Notes under the pieces: generated by a model
Told to the model about the DNA's origin: nothing
The model's database searches: none
Seen by the model: the letters and a program-made list of their open reading frames with translations, nothing else
Made by a program: the position numbers and the translations under genes
In this document: piece by piece, positions 17,393 to 24,922 of the stretch
Layout of the letters: each line of letters opens with the position of its first letter
How positions within the stretch are numbered: position 1 is the stretch's first letter
Source of the DNA: Candidatus Pelagibacter sp.
GTDB lineage: Bacteria > Pseudomonadota > Alphaproteobacteria > Pelagibacterales > Pelagibacteraceae
Length of the DNA stretch: 32,893 nt
Assembly (NCBI GenBank): GCA_002704625.1
Contig: PAGZ01000007.1
Span: 1-32,893, forward strand
Direction of reading: 5' to 3'

Positions 17393-18349
17393 ATGAAAAC
17401 TTATTTAATAACAGGTTGTGCAGGTTTTATAGGCAGCAATTTAGTAGATTTTCTTTTAAACAAAAAATGTAAAATTATTGGTCTAGATAATTTATCTACG
17501 GGTAATAAATTCTTTTTAAAAAAAGCATTAAAAAATAAAAATTTTAAATTTGTCAAAATTGATTTATTTAAAAATAATATTGAAAAGTATTTTAAAAACG
17601 TGGATAGAGTATACCATCTAGCTGCAAATGCTGATGTGAGATTTGGACTAAATCATCGAAAAAAAGACATAAATCAAAACATTATTGTTACGTATAAAGT
17701 ATTGGAGTCTATAAAAAAAAACAAAGTTAAAAAAATAATTTTTTCTTCTACAGGCTCCGTTTATGGTGAAACTAAACAAATTCCTACAGCTGAAATTGCA
17801 AGTTTTCCAATACAAACGTCTTTATATGCTGCTTCTAAAGTGTCAGCTGAAGCAATTATAAGTGCTTACTGTGAAGCATATAATATCAAATCATATATTT
17901 TTAGATTTGTATCTATTTTAGGGGAAAGATATACCCATGGTCATGTATTTGATTTTGTAAAAAAATTAAAAAAAAATAAAAATTTCATAAAAGTCTTGGG
18001 GGATGGAAATCAGAAAAAATCTTATCTTCATGTTTCAGATTGTTTGAAAGCTATTGATAAATCAATAAAAAATTGTAATCAAAAAATAAATATTATAAAT
18101 TTAGGAACGCAAGAATATCTAAAAGTAAAAGACTCTGTTTCAATCATTAGCAAATGTTTAAAACTGAAACCTAAAGTTATTTATTTAGGTGGTAAGAGAG
18201 GCTGGATAGGAGATAATCCTTTTATTTATCTAGACACAAAAAAAATAAGATCTACAGGATGGAAGCCTAAATTTAATATAACTGAGTCAATTAAAATCAC
18301 TACTAATTATCTAATGAAAAATTCATGGTTACTAAACAGAAAAAATTAA
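17393..18349 (+). CDS. NAD-dependent nucleotide-sugar epimerase (extended SDR, GalE-like)
   Basis: All hallmarks of extended SDR epimerases are present: TGCAGFIGSN (residues 7-16) for NAD, the LAANADVRF loop, SSTGSVYGE with the catalytic Ser/Thr, YAASK (Tyr145, Lys149) and GDGNQKKSYLHVSD for substrate binding. The C-terminal GDNPFIYLDTKKI is also a pattern seen in this family. The length of 318 residues is normal. The gene stands at the head of the heptose-activation block, so the substrate may be a GDP- or UDP-sugar of that branch; a C4 or C5 epimerase or a 4,6-dehydratase role cannot be separated by eye. It overlaps the next SDR start by 25 bases. Confidence 0.85.
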   Translation: MKTYLITGCAGFIGSNLVDFLLNKKCKIIGLDNLSTGNKFFLKKALKNKNFKFVKIDLFKNNIEKYFKNVDRVYHLAANADVRFGLNHRKKDINQNIIVTYKVLESIKKNKVKKIIFSSTGSVYGETKQIPTAEIASFPIQTSLYAASKVSAEAIISAYCEAYNIKSYIFRFVSILGERYTHGHVFDFVKKLKKNKNFIKVLGDGNQKKSYLHVSDCLKAIDKSIKNCNQKINIINLGTQEYLKVKDSVSIISKCLKLKPKVIYLGGKRGWIGDNPFIYLDTKKIRSTGWKPKFNITESIKITTNYLMKNSWLLNRKN

Positions 18350-19174
18350 ATATCGTTATATTAGGAACTGGGAGTGCAATAGGAGATTATTTAATAAACA
18401 GGTTTTATGTTGAGAAACACAATCTATTACTCGTTGGGCAAAATAAAAGTAAATTTGAAGTATTAAAAAAAAAGCTGATAAAGCAAAAATATCAAATAAT
18501 TAATTTTGATAGATTTGATATAACAAATAAAAATAAAGTTTTAAATTTTATAAAAAAAAATAAAAATTTTATTAAAAAGGCAGATTTGATTATTAATACA
18601 ATTGGTGAACAAGGCGAAATAAATAATTTTTTTAATTTAAATATAGGTAAATTTAGGAAAACATTAAATATAAACTTCTTTTCATATGTATTTTTAATAA
18701 AATCGTTATACAAATTAATTAAAAATAGTAAAAATTCTCTTATAATAGTTTTTTCTGGTGGAGGAGTTACTGATAGAAGAGATAACTTTAGTCCATATTG
18801 TATATCAAAAGTAGCATTAGTAAAACTTGTAGAAATATTGTCGTATGAGTTTAAAAATAAAAATATTAGAATAAATGCGATAGCACCAGGTATAATTAAA
18901 TCACGAATGACACAAAATTTGTTAAAAAGTAAAAAAAAAATTGAGTAAAGAAGAAATCAAAAAAATCAATAAAGAGTTAATAAATTCTCAATATTCTTTG
19001 AATAACATCTATTTGTTGATTAATTTTCTCCTTTCTAAAAATGCAAGAAACATTTCTGGTAAACTTATAAGTTCTAGATGGGATAAATTTAAAAATTGGA
19101 ATAAAAGTAAAATAAATAAAATAATATTCTCTGACATTTTTACAATAAGGAGGAAAATAAGTTTTAATGAATAA
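18325..19174 (+). CDS. short-chain dehydrogenase (SDR), frameshifted at a poly(A) tract
   Basis: The first part reads IVILGTGSAIGDYLI (cofactor loop), NTIGEQGE (NNAG position), IVFSGGG (catalytic Ser) and YCISK (YxxxK), then INAIAPG. It stops at 18946-18948 right after ten As (18931-18940). The next frame continues from LSKEEIKK to the family's normal C-terminus LLINFLLSKNARNISGKLIS and a TAA at 19172-19174. One A fewer gives a single protein of about 280 residues. The C-terminal piece also overlaps the next ATG (19167) exactly as an intact operon gene would. Function: oxidoreductase on a sugar or related metabolite; substrate unknown. Confidence 0.8.
18931..18940 (+). repeat. A10 homopolymer at a frameshift
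   Basis: Ten As in the SDR gene at 18325-19174; nine would keep the reading frame through to the conserved C-terminus. Confidence 0.8.
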
Positions 19175-20158
19175 TAAGATAAAAATAGCATTAATAGGAT
19201 GTGGTGTTGTAGGAATTAGAAGAGTTTCAATTTTACCAAAAGAATTTGAGCTTATTGGTTGTTCTGATCCAATAATAAATTTAAAAAATATAAATTTTAA
19301 AAATAAAAAACTTTACTTAACTAGTGATTGGACGAAACTTATAAATTACAAGTCATTAGATGCTGTTATAATTTCTACAACACATAACTTACACTCAAAA
19401 ATTATTGAAGAATGTTTAAAAAAAAATCTACATATTTTCGTAGAAAAACCTGCGAGTATTAACAATAAAGAAAGTTATAAAATCTTGAAAATATTAAAGA
19501 AAAAAAAAAATTAAAATTACGTGTTGGATTTAATCATAGATATCACCCAGCTTTTTTATTGGCTAAAAAAATAATAAATCAAAAAAAAATTGGTAAGATA
19601 TTTTGTATACGAGCAGTATATGGCCACGGTGGCAGGCTGGGTTATGAAAAAGAATGGAGATTTAACAAGAAGTATTCTGGCGGAGGAGAGTTAATTGATA
19701 AAGGTTCTCACTTAATAGATTTATCAAGATTATTTTTAGGTAATTTGAAGGTTGATACATTTAGTCTTAACAACTTTTTTTGGAGAACAAACTTGGAGGA
19801 TAATTGTTTCTTAAATTTAAAAAATGAGAAAGGTGCGGTTGCTATTTTACATGCTTCGTCGACTGAATGGAAAAATAAATTTATTTTCGAAATATTTGGA
19901 AAGTATGGAAAAATTGAAATTAACGGACTTGGCAGAAGTTATGGAAAAGAAAGTTTAACTCTTTTTAAAATGTCAAAGAAAATGGGAGTGCCTCAATCAA
20001 AACGTATCTTATTTAAACGAGATTATCTTTATTCATGGAAAGAGGAGTTTAAAGAGTTTTATAAGGACATTATAAAAGATAAAAATCCTATCCCCGGCAT
20101 GCAAGACGCACATGAAAATCTTAAAATAATAAGTAAAGTTTATCAAAATAAAAAATGA
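19167..20158 (+). CDS. second Gfo/Idh/MocA-family dehydrogenase, frameshifted at a poly(A) tract
   Basis: The first half carries the NAD(P)-binding ALIGCGVVGIRR motif, the TTHNLHSK region and VEKPAS (conserved EKP), then stops at 19512-19514 after eleven As (19500-19510). In another frame the sequence continues LKLRVGFNHRYHPAF, GGGELIDKGSHLIDLSRLFL (the conserved D/H catalytic region) and GKYGKIEING to the end at 20158. Here one A more (twelve) restores the frame, the opposite direction from the other broken genes. The combined length of about 330 residues is normal. The start overlaps the SDR end, and the end overlaps the HddA start (ATGA), so a functional product is expected by the operon layout. 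Substrate unknown; a heptose or other sugar nucleotide is possible. Confidence 0.85.
19500..19510 (+). repeat. A11 homopolymer at a frameshift
   Basis: Eleven As after AAG in the dehydrogenase gene at 19167-20158. Twelve (or nine) would join the NAD-binding half to the catalytic half. Confidence 0.8.
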
Positions 20159-21129
20159 TTATTATTAGAAGCCCTTTGAGAATAAGTATTGGTGGTGGTG
20201 GAACAGATATACCATCTTATTATGAAAAAAAAGGAAGTTTTTTTATTTCAGCAGCAATTAATAAGTATGTATATGTGACAATAACTAAACCATTTGAGAA
20301 AGGTATTTATTTAAAATACTCAGAAATTGAAAAAGTAAATAGTGTAAATAAAATTAGTCATAAGATTATAAAAGAAGTTTTAAAAAAAGAATTGATTGAA
20401 AATAAAATAGAAATTACCACATTAACGGATATTCCATCAAAAACTGGGCTTGGTTCATCTGGAAGTTTCTCAACAGCATTATTAAAAGCTATCTATTCTT
20501 TCAATAACAAATTTATTGGAAAAATGGATCTTGCCGAAAAAGCATGTGATATTGAAATAAATCAATTAAAACAACCAAGTGGAAAACAAGATCAGTATAT
20601 TTCAGTATATGGGGGAATTTCTGAATTTAGAATAAATAAAAGTGGAAAGGTAAAAGTTAAAAATTTAAATATTTCAAGCAATATAATTACTAAGTTAGAA
20701 AGAAATTTGTTGCTTTTTTTTACAGGATTTTCAAGAAATTCATCTTTAATTTTAAATGAACAAAATGAAAAAACAAAAAAAAAGGAAAGTGAAATAATTA
20801 AAAATTTAGATTTTGTAAAATCTCTAGGTATCGAGATAAAAAAAGAGTTAGAAAATGGTAATTGCGAAAATTTTGCAAAACTTATGAACACGCATTGGAA
20901 TTATAAATTAAAAAGATCAAAAAATATGTCAAATAGTTCAATTGATAATCTTTATAGTTACGCATTAAAAAATGGTGCATTAGGTGGAAAATTAATAGGA
21001 GCTGGAGGAGGTGGTTTTTTATTGTTTTATACCAATAATCCAAAAAAATTAAGAAATGCATTAAAGATAAAAAAATTAGAAGAGGTAAGTTTTAAATTTG
21101 ATTATCAAGGAGTTAAGCAAATATTTTGA
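20155..21129 (+). CDS. hddA: D-glycero-D-manno-heptose 7-phosphate kinase (GHMP kinase)
   Basis: HddA phosphorylates D-glycero-alpha-D-manno-heptose 7-phosphate at C1, the second step toward GDP-heptose. The protein begins IRSPLRISIGGGGTDIPSYY, a hallmark of HddA-type GHMP kinases. The ATP-binding loop TGLGSSGSF is at residues 97-105. QPSGKQDQYISVYGG (140-154) and the C-terminal GALGGKLIGAGGGGF (about 274-288) complete the GHMP motif set. The length of 324 residues is close to characterised HddA. It is preceded and followed by ATGA or TTGA overlaps, and HddC, GmhA and GmhB homologues come directly after it, which strongly supports the assignment over fucokinase or other GHMP kinases. Confidence 0.9.
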   Translation: MIIIRSPLRISIGGGGTDIPSYYEKKGSFFISAAINKYVYVTITKPFEKGIYLKYSEIEKVNSVNKISHKIIKEVLKKELIENKIEITTLTDIPSKTGLGSSGSFSTALLKAIYSFNNKFIGKMDLAEKACDIEINQLKQPSGKQDQYISVYGGISEFRINKSGKVKVKNLNISSNIITKLERNLLLFFTGFSRNSSLILNEQNEKTKKKESEIIKNLDFVKSLGIEIKKELENGNCENFAKLMNTHWNYKLKRSKNMSNSSIDNLYSYALKNGALGGKLIGAGGGGFLLFYTNNPKKLRNALKIKKLEEVSFKFDYQGVKQIF

Positions 21130-21807
21130 AAAAATATGATGTTATAATATTGTCAGGTGGAAAAGGTACTAGAGTAAGTAATTATACAAATAAATTACCC
21201 AAATGTCTTATTCAAGTGAAAGGTAAACCATTTTTATTTTATCAATTAAAATATCTAAATAAATATAAGTTTAAAAATGTAATAGTCTCAACATGTTACA
21301 TGAGTTATAAAATAAAAGATTATGTTAAAAATAACATAAATTTTTTAAATGTAAAAATAGTAGATGACATAAAACCCTTGGGAACCGGTGGAGCAATTGT
21401 AAAGTCTTTAAAATACATGAAAAAAAATTTTTTTATAATTTATGGTGATAGTTATCTTAACTTTAATTTAAATAAAATGATTAATAAAAAAAGTACAGCT
21501 ATTATGGCAATTTATAAAAATAATAACAAATATGATAAAAGTAACGTTAAATTTAATGATAAGGATATTATTTATGATAAGAATAATAGTTCAAACAAAA
21601 AATTTGACTATATAGATTATGGGGTATCATACGTGAACAGGAAAATTTTTGAAAATTTACCAAAAAACAAAAAATTTGATTTATCAATAATTTTTCAAAA
21701 TATCTCTAAAAAAAAAAAAATTATATGGTTATGCTGTTGCTAAAAGATTTTATGAAATTGGATCATATAAAGGAATAAAGGATTTTAAAAAATATTTAAG
21801 TAAATGA
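21126..21807 (+). CDS. hddC: D-glycero-D-manno-heptose 1-phosphate guanylyltransferase-like nucleotidyltransferase, frameshifted at a poly(A) tract
   Basis: HddC-type enzymes join GTP and heptose 1-phosphate to give GDP-heptose. The N-terminus IILSGGKGTRV is the nucleotide-binding signature (GGxGTR), LPKCLIQVKGKPF the conserved Lys region, and PLGTGGAI the substrate loop. The start is TTG at 21126, overlapping the HddA stop. The frame ends at 21741-21743 with a low-complexity tail (WLCCC) just past thirteen As (21708-21720). With twelve As it continues LYGYAVAKRFYEIGSYKGI, matching the family's ending (normally D-I-G-T-P-E-D-Y), and stops at a TGA whose bases overlap the GmhA start as ATGA. 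That exact fit shows the longer product is the real one. Other sugar-1-phosphate nucleotidyltransferases are less likely given the neighbours. Confidence 0.85.
21708..21720 (+). repeat. A13 homopolymer at a frameshift
   Basis: Thirteen As in the HddC-like gene at 21126-21807. Twelve would restore the conserved C-terminus and the ATGA junction with the next gene. Confidence 0.8.
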
Positions 21808-22388
21808 AACATACTAAATTATATTTTGAAAATATTTTAAAATCTATTCAATCGGTAGATAGTTTTATTATTGAAAAATCTGTTTTATTGCTAAAAAATT
21901 TAAGAAAAAAAAACGGGAGACTATTTATAATCGGAGTTGGAGGTAGTGCTGGTAATGCCTCTCATGCGGTTAATGATTTTAGAAAACTGTGTAATATAGA
22001 TGCTTATACTCCAGTTGATAATATATCTGAAATTACATCTAAAACGAACGATGAAGGTTTTGAGACAATATTTGATAGTTATCTTAAACTCTGCAAACTC
22101 AGTAAAAATGATATTTTGATGGTTTTTTCTGTAGGTGGTGGAAATCAAAAGAAAAATGTATCTGTCAATATAATAAAAGCAATAAAATTTGCAAAAACAA
22201 AAAAAAGTAAAATAATTAGCATTGTTGGAAAATCAGATGGCTATGCTTTCAATAACTCTGACCTAAAGATTTTAATTAATGTTGAGGATAAAAAACTAGT
22301 GACGCCTATTTCTGAAACCTTTCAGTGTCTACTTTGGCATTTGTTTGTATCACACCCTGATTTACAGGTTAACAAAACTAAGTGGTAA
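21804..22388 (+). CDS. gmhA: sedoheptulose 7-phosphate isomerase-like SIS protein (GmhA type)
   Basis: GmhA converts sedoheptulose 7-phosphate to D-glycero-D-manno-heptose 7-phosphate, the entry step of the heptose pathway. The SIS-domain phosphosugar-binding loop is GVGGSAGNASH (residues 44-54), and VFSVGGGNQKKN (108-119) is the second sugar-phosphate loop. His54 matches a metal ligand of classical GmhA; the Glu expected four residues later is Asp58. The C-terminal TFQCLLWHLFVSHPDL differs from the classical GmhA helix (Q/H ligands), so it belongs to a divergent SIS branch. The length of 194 residues fits. Its place between HddC- and GmhB-like genes supports the role, and the last bases overlap the next start (GTG 22382). 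Confidence 0.8.
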   Translation: MKHTKLYFENILKSIQSVDSFIIEKSVLLLKNLRKKNGRLFIIGVGGSAGNASHAVNDFRKLCNIDAYTPVDNISEITSKTNDEGFETIFDSYLKLCKLSKNDILMVFSVGGGNQKKNVSVNIIKAIKFAKTKKSKIISIVGKSDGYAFNNSDLKILINVEDKKLVTPISETFQCLLWHLFVSHPDLQVNKTKW

Positions 22389-22909
22389 AAAAAAATAAAG
22401 CTATATTTTTTGATAGAGATGGAACGCTAATAAAAACCTTAGTTTCTAAAAATAATACACCAATAGCAATAAAAAATTACAAACAATTGAGGTTTGAAAA
22501 TAATTCAAAATTAGTCGTAGAGCGATTTCAAAAAAAATATTTAATATTCATTATAACTAATCAGCCAGATGTTTCGAGAGGTAAAAATTTGAAAAAAAAT
22601 GTAATTTTAATTAATGATATTATTAAGAAAAAACTTAAAATTGATCAGGTATATACTTGTTATTCTGATAAAGAGAAAAATTATATGAGAAAGCCAAATC
22701 CTGGTATGATTTATAAGGCTCAAAAAAAATATAAATTAAATTTAAGTCAATCATACGTTGTAGGTGATAGAAATAAAGATATTCTAGCTGGAAAAAAAGC
22801 AAAGTGTAAAACAGTTTTAATAAATAAAAAATATAATATTTTATCAGAAATTTATCCTGATTTTAAAATAGATAACTTAAAAGAACTCTTAGAAATTATT
22901 AAAGTTTAA
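22382..22909 (+). CDS. gmhB: D,D-heptose 1,7-bisphosphate phosphatase-like HAD protein (GmhB type)
   Basis: GmhB removes the C7 phosphate from heptose 1,7-bisphosphate. The four HAD motifs are clear: FFDRDGTL (nucleophile Asp11, acid Asp13), ITNQPDVSRG, RKPNPGM (Lys), and VGDRNKDI. The start is GTG at 22382 overlapping the SIS gene. The canonical GmhB zinc loop (C-x-H ... C-x-C just before RKPKPGM) is reduced here to CYSDKEKNYM, leaving one Cys, so this version probably does not bind zinc. The 175-residue length is normal for the HisB-N/GmhB group. The end overlaps the converging transaldolase gene by 11 bases. The HAD family call is certain; GmhB rests on the operon context. Confidence 0.8.
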   Translation: MVKKNKAIFFDRDGTLIKTLVSKNNTPIAIKNYKQLRFENNSKLVVERFQKKYLIFIITNQPDVSRGKNLKKNVILINDIIKKKLKIDQVYTCYSDKEKNYMRKPNPGMIYKAQKKYKLNLSQSYVVGDRNKDILAGKKAKCKTVLINKKYNILSEIYPDFKIDNLKELLEIIKV

Positions 22910-23594
22910 AATTTGACTTCTTTCCGTCTTCAAAGAATTGTTTTACAGTTTTTTTGGAGTAATCTTTAAGACTAATTTTTTTACTCTTAATTTTTTTTAT
23001 TAAGGATGGTGGAACAGTAATAATATCGCTTTTTGACCTTTTTGCTTGATAAAAATTAAATACCTCTCGAACACTAGCCCAAAGTATTTTCACATTTTTG
23101 TGATTTTTAAATATTTTTTTTGCTTTTATAACAAAAGGTTCTGGATCTATACCACTATCTGCAATTCTTCCACAAAACAATGATACTATTATTGGAGTTT
23201 TTTTATTGATAATTTTTTTTATTTTGAAAAGTTGATCTGAAGTAAATATAGCTGTAATATTAAGTTTTATTCCTTTTGTATTAAGTTCATAAATAACTTT
23301 TTCTAAAAATTTTCCTTCTGTATTAATAACTGGAACTTTTACATATATACTATTGCTCCATTTTGAAATTTCTAAAGCTTGCAGAATTATTTCATCGTCA
23401 TTATCTGCAAAAACTTCCACAGATAATGGTTTTTTTTTAGTAACCTGAAGAATATTTTTACAATGAAGCTTATAATTTTTTACACCCTCACTTCTCATTA
23501 TAGATGGATTGGTCGTTACTCCACTTATATTAAATTTTTTCAAGCAACTTTTAATTTCTTTAATATTTGAGGTATCACAATAAAGTTTAATCAT
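22899..23594 (-). CDS. transaldolase/fructose-6-phosphate aldolase family protein
   Basis: This is a class I Schiff-base aldolase of the small transaldolase (TalC/FSA) type, 231 residues. GVTTNPSIM (residues 25-33) is the family signature, YVKVPV carries the Schiff-base Lys86, and ITAIF, GRIADSGIDP and KILWASVREV follow in the usual order of the TIM barrel. Transaldolases interconvert sedoheptulose 7-phosphate and fructose 6-phosphate, and sedoheptulose 7-phosphate is the GmhA substrate, so its place beside the heptose genes is meaningful. It is on the opposite strand, tail to tail with the GmhB-like gene and head to head with the ligase gene (40-base gap), so it has its own promoter. Whether it acts in the heptose branch or as general metabolism is inference. 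Confidence 0.85.
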   Translation of the reverse strand: MIKLYCDTSNIKEIKSCLKKFNISGVTTNPSIMRSEGVKNYKLHCKNILQVTKKKPLSVEVFADNDDEIILQALEISKWSNSIYVKVPVINTEGKFLEKVIYELNTKGIKLNITAIFTSDQLFKIKKIINKKTPIIVSLFCGRIADSGIDPEPFVIKAKKIFKNHKNVKILWASVREVFNFYQAKRSKSDIITVPPSLIKKIKSKKISLKDYSKKTVKQFFEDGKKSNFKL

Positions 23595-23634
23595 TTTACT
23601 AAAAATTGTTATATATATTGTTAAGATTAATTCA

Positions 23635-24921
23635 ATGCTAAAAAAAATATCGATTTACCAAATAGGTCTATTACCCATAGCCTTGGTTGCAGGACCTCTT
23701 ATAGCAGAAATTTTGTTGTTACTAACTTTTATAAATTTTATCTATTTTTTTTATAGAGAAAAAAAAAGTTACATCTTCAATGAAAAAATTTTAAAAATTT
23801 TTTTAATTTTTTGGATATATATTGTTGTCATTTCTTTTTTTTCAGTTGAAAAATTTATTTCTCTCAAGTCTTCTTTCTTTTATATAAGATTTGGTCTTTA
23901 TACATTATCAATTGTATATTTTTTGAATTCGATATCTGATTCAATTGAAACAATCTATAAAATTTATAAGTATACTCTAATTTTTGTTATATTAGATAGT
24001 TTTTATCAAATATTCACAGGCCAAGATATTTTTGGACTTAAACCAAATAATGATGACCTAATGAGAATAAGTGGTCCTTTTGGTGATAAATTTATTCTTG
24101 GAAGTTTTTTACAAAAAATATTACCTGTTTTTATATATTTAATATTAAAAATTAAAAAAAATAATGACAAAATAAAAATATCTGATTTTTTAATTTTAAT
24201 ATTATCAATTGTTCTAATTTATAGATCTGGAGATAGATCAGCATTAGGTCTAATATTGTTATTTAGTTTTATTTTTTTTCTTATCAATAAATCATTAAGA
24301 AAAAATATAATAAAAATTTTTGTACTTTTTTTAATTTTTTCAATTCTTTTAACTATTCAAAATCCAAGGATATTTGAAAGAACTTTCCTAGATACTATTG
24401 GTCAAATTAAAGGCAAATATTATGAAAATTTTTTGGAAAAGGATATAAGTGAAACAAAATTTAATTTTATGATTTTCAGTTTTCATCATCAATCTCATTA
24501 TAGTACAGCGGTGCGTATGTTTTTAAATAAACCTATTTTTGGACACGGACCAAAATCATTTAGAATTATGTGTAAAGATTTTGAATTTAAACCCAAAAAA
24601 AATATTAAAAACAGTTTTGGTGAAATTAAAAAAGGTTATGGATGTTCAACCCATCCACATAATACTTATTTACAACTTTTGGCAGAAACTGGAATTATTG
24701 GTTTTAGTTTTATCTTTTGTTTTTTTATTTATCTGACCTATAAAATACTAAACTTAATCAAAAATAATGACAAAAAATATATCTATAATTCCCTTATGAT
24801 TGGTATTTTCATTAATTTGTGGCCAATAATTCCAACTGGAAATTTTTTCAATAATTGGCTTAGTATGGTATATTTTATTCCAATATCCTTTTATCTTTAT
24901 GAAATTAAGAAAATAAAATAA
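23635..24921 (+). CDS. O-antigen ligase/polymerase family membrane protein (WaaL/Wzy-C domain)
   Basis: This 428-residue inner-membrane protein has about ten to twelve hydrophobic helices, a SGDRSALGLI stretch at mid-length, and a large periplasmic loop starting near residue 240. The loop ends in STHPHNTYLQLLAETGIIGF (about residue 338 onward), the Wzy_C/O-antigen ligase signature in which the His is functionally important. It attaches the finished undecaprenyl-linked glycan to lipid A-core, or it polymerises repeats. The compact loop and strong HNxxL-type motif lean toward a ligase, while the separate protein at 29593-30981 looks like the polymerase; the two roles cannot be settled by sequence alone. 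The next gene (flippase) starts one base after its stop. Confidence 0.8.
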   Translation: MLKKISIYQIGLLPIALVAGPLIAEILLLLTFINFIYFFYREKKSYIFNEKILKIFLIFWIYIVVISFFSVEKFISLKSSFFYIRFGLYTLSIVYFLNSISDSIETIYKIYKYTLIFVILDSFYQIFTGQDIFGLKPNNDDLMRISGPFGDKFILGSFLQKILPVFIYLILKIKKNNDKIKISDFLILILSIVLIYRSGDRSALGLILLFSFIFFLINKSLRKNIIKIFVLFLIFSILLTIQNPRIFERTFLDTIGQIKGKYYENFLEKDISETKFNFMIFSFHHQSHYSTAVRMFLNKPIFGHGPKSFRIMCKDFEFKPKKNIKNSFGEIKKGYGCSTHPHNTYLQLLAETGIIGFSFIFCFFIYLTYKILNLIKNNDKKYIYNSLMIGIFINLWPIIPTGNFFNNWLSMVYFIPISFYLYEIKKIK

Positions 24922-24922
24922 T

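Noticed and set aside
19559..20158. Independent gene starting at TTG 19559
   Set aside because: The frame is open and conserved upstream to the poly(A) tract, so it is the second half of the dehydrogenase at 19167.
21921..22148. Minus-strand open frame in the GmhA-like gene
   Set aside because: It lies fully inside a conserved SIS-domain gene on the other strand; no domain seen.
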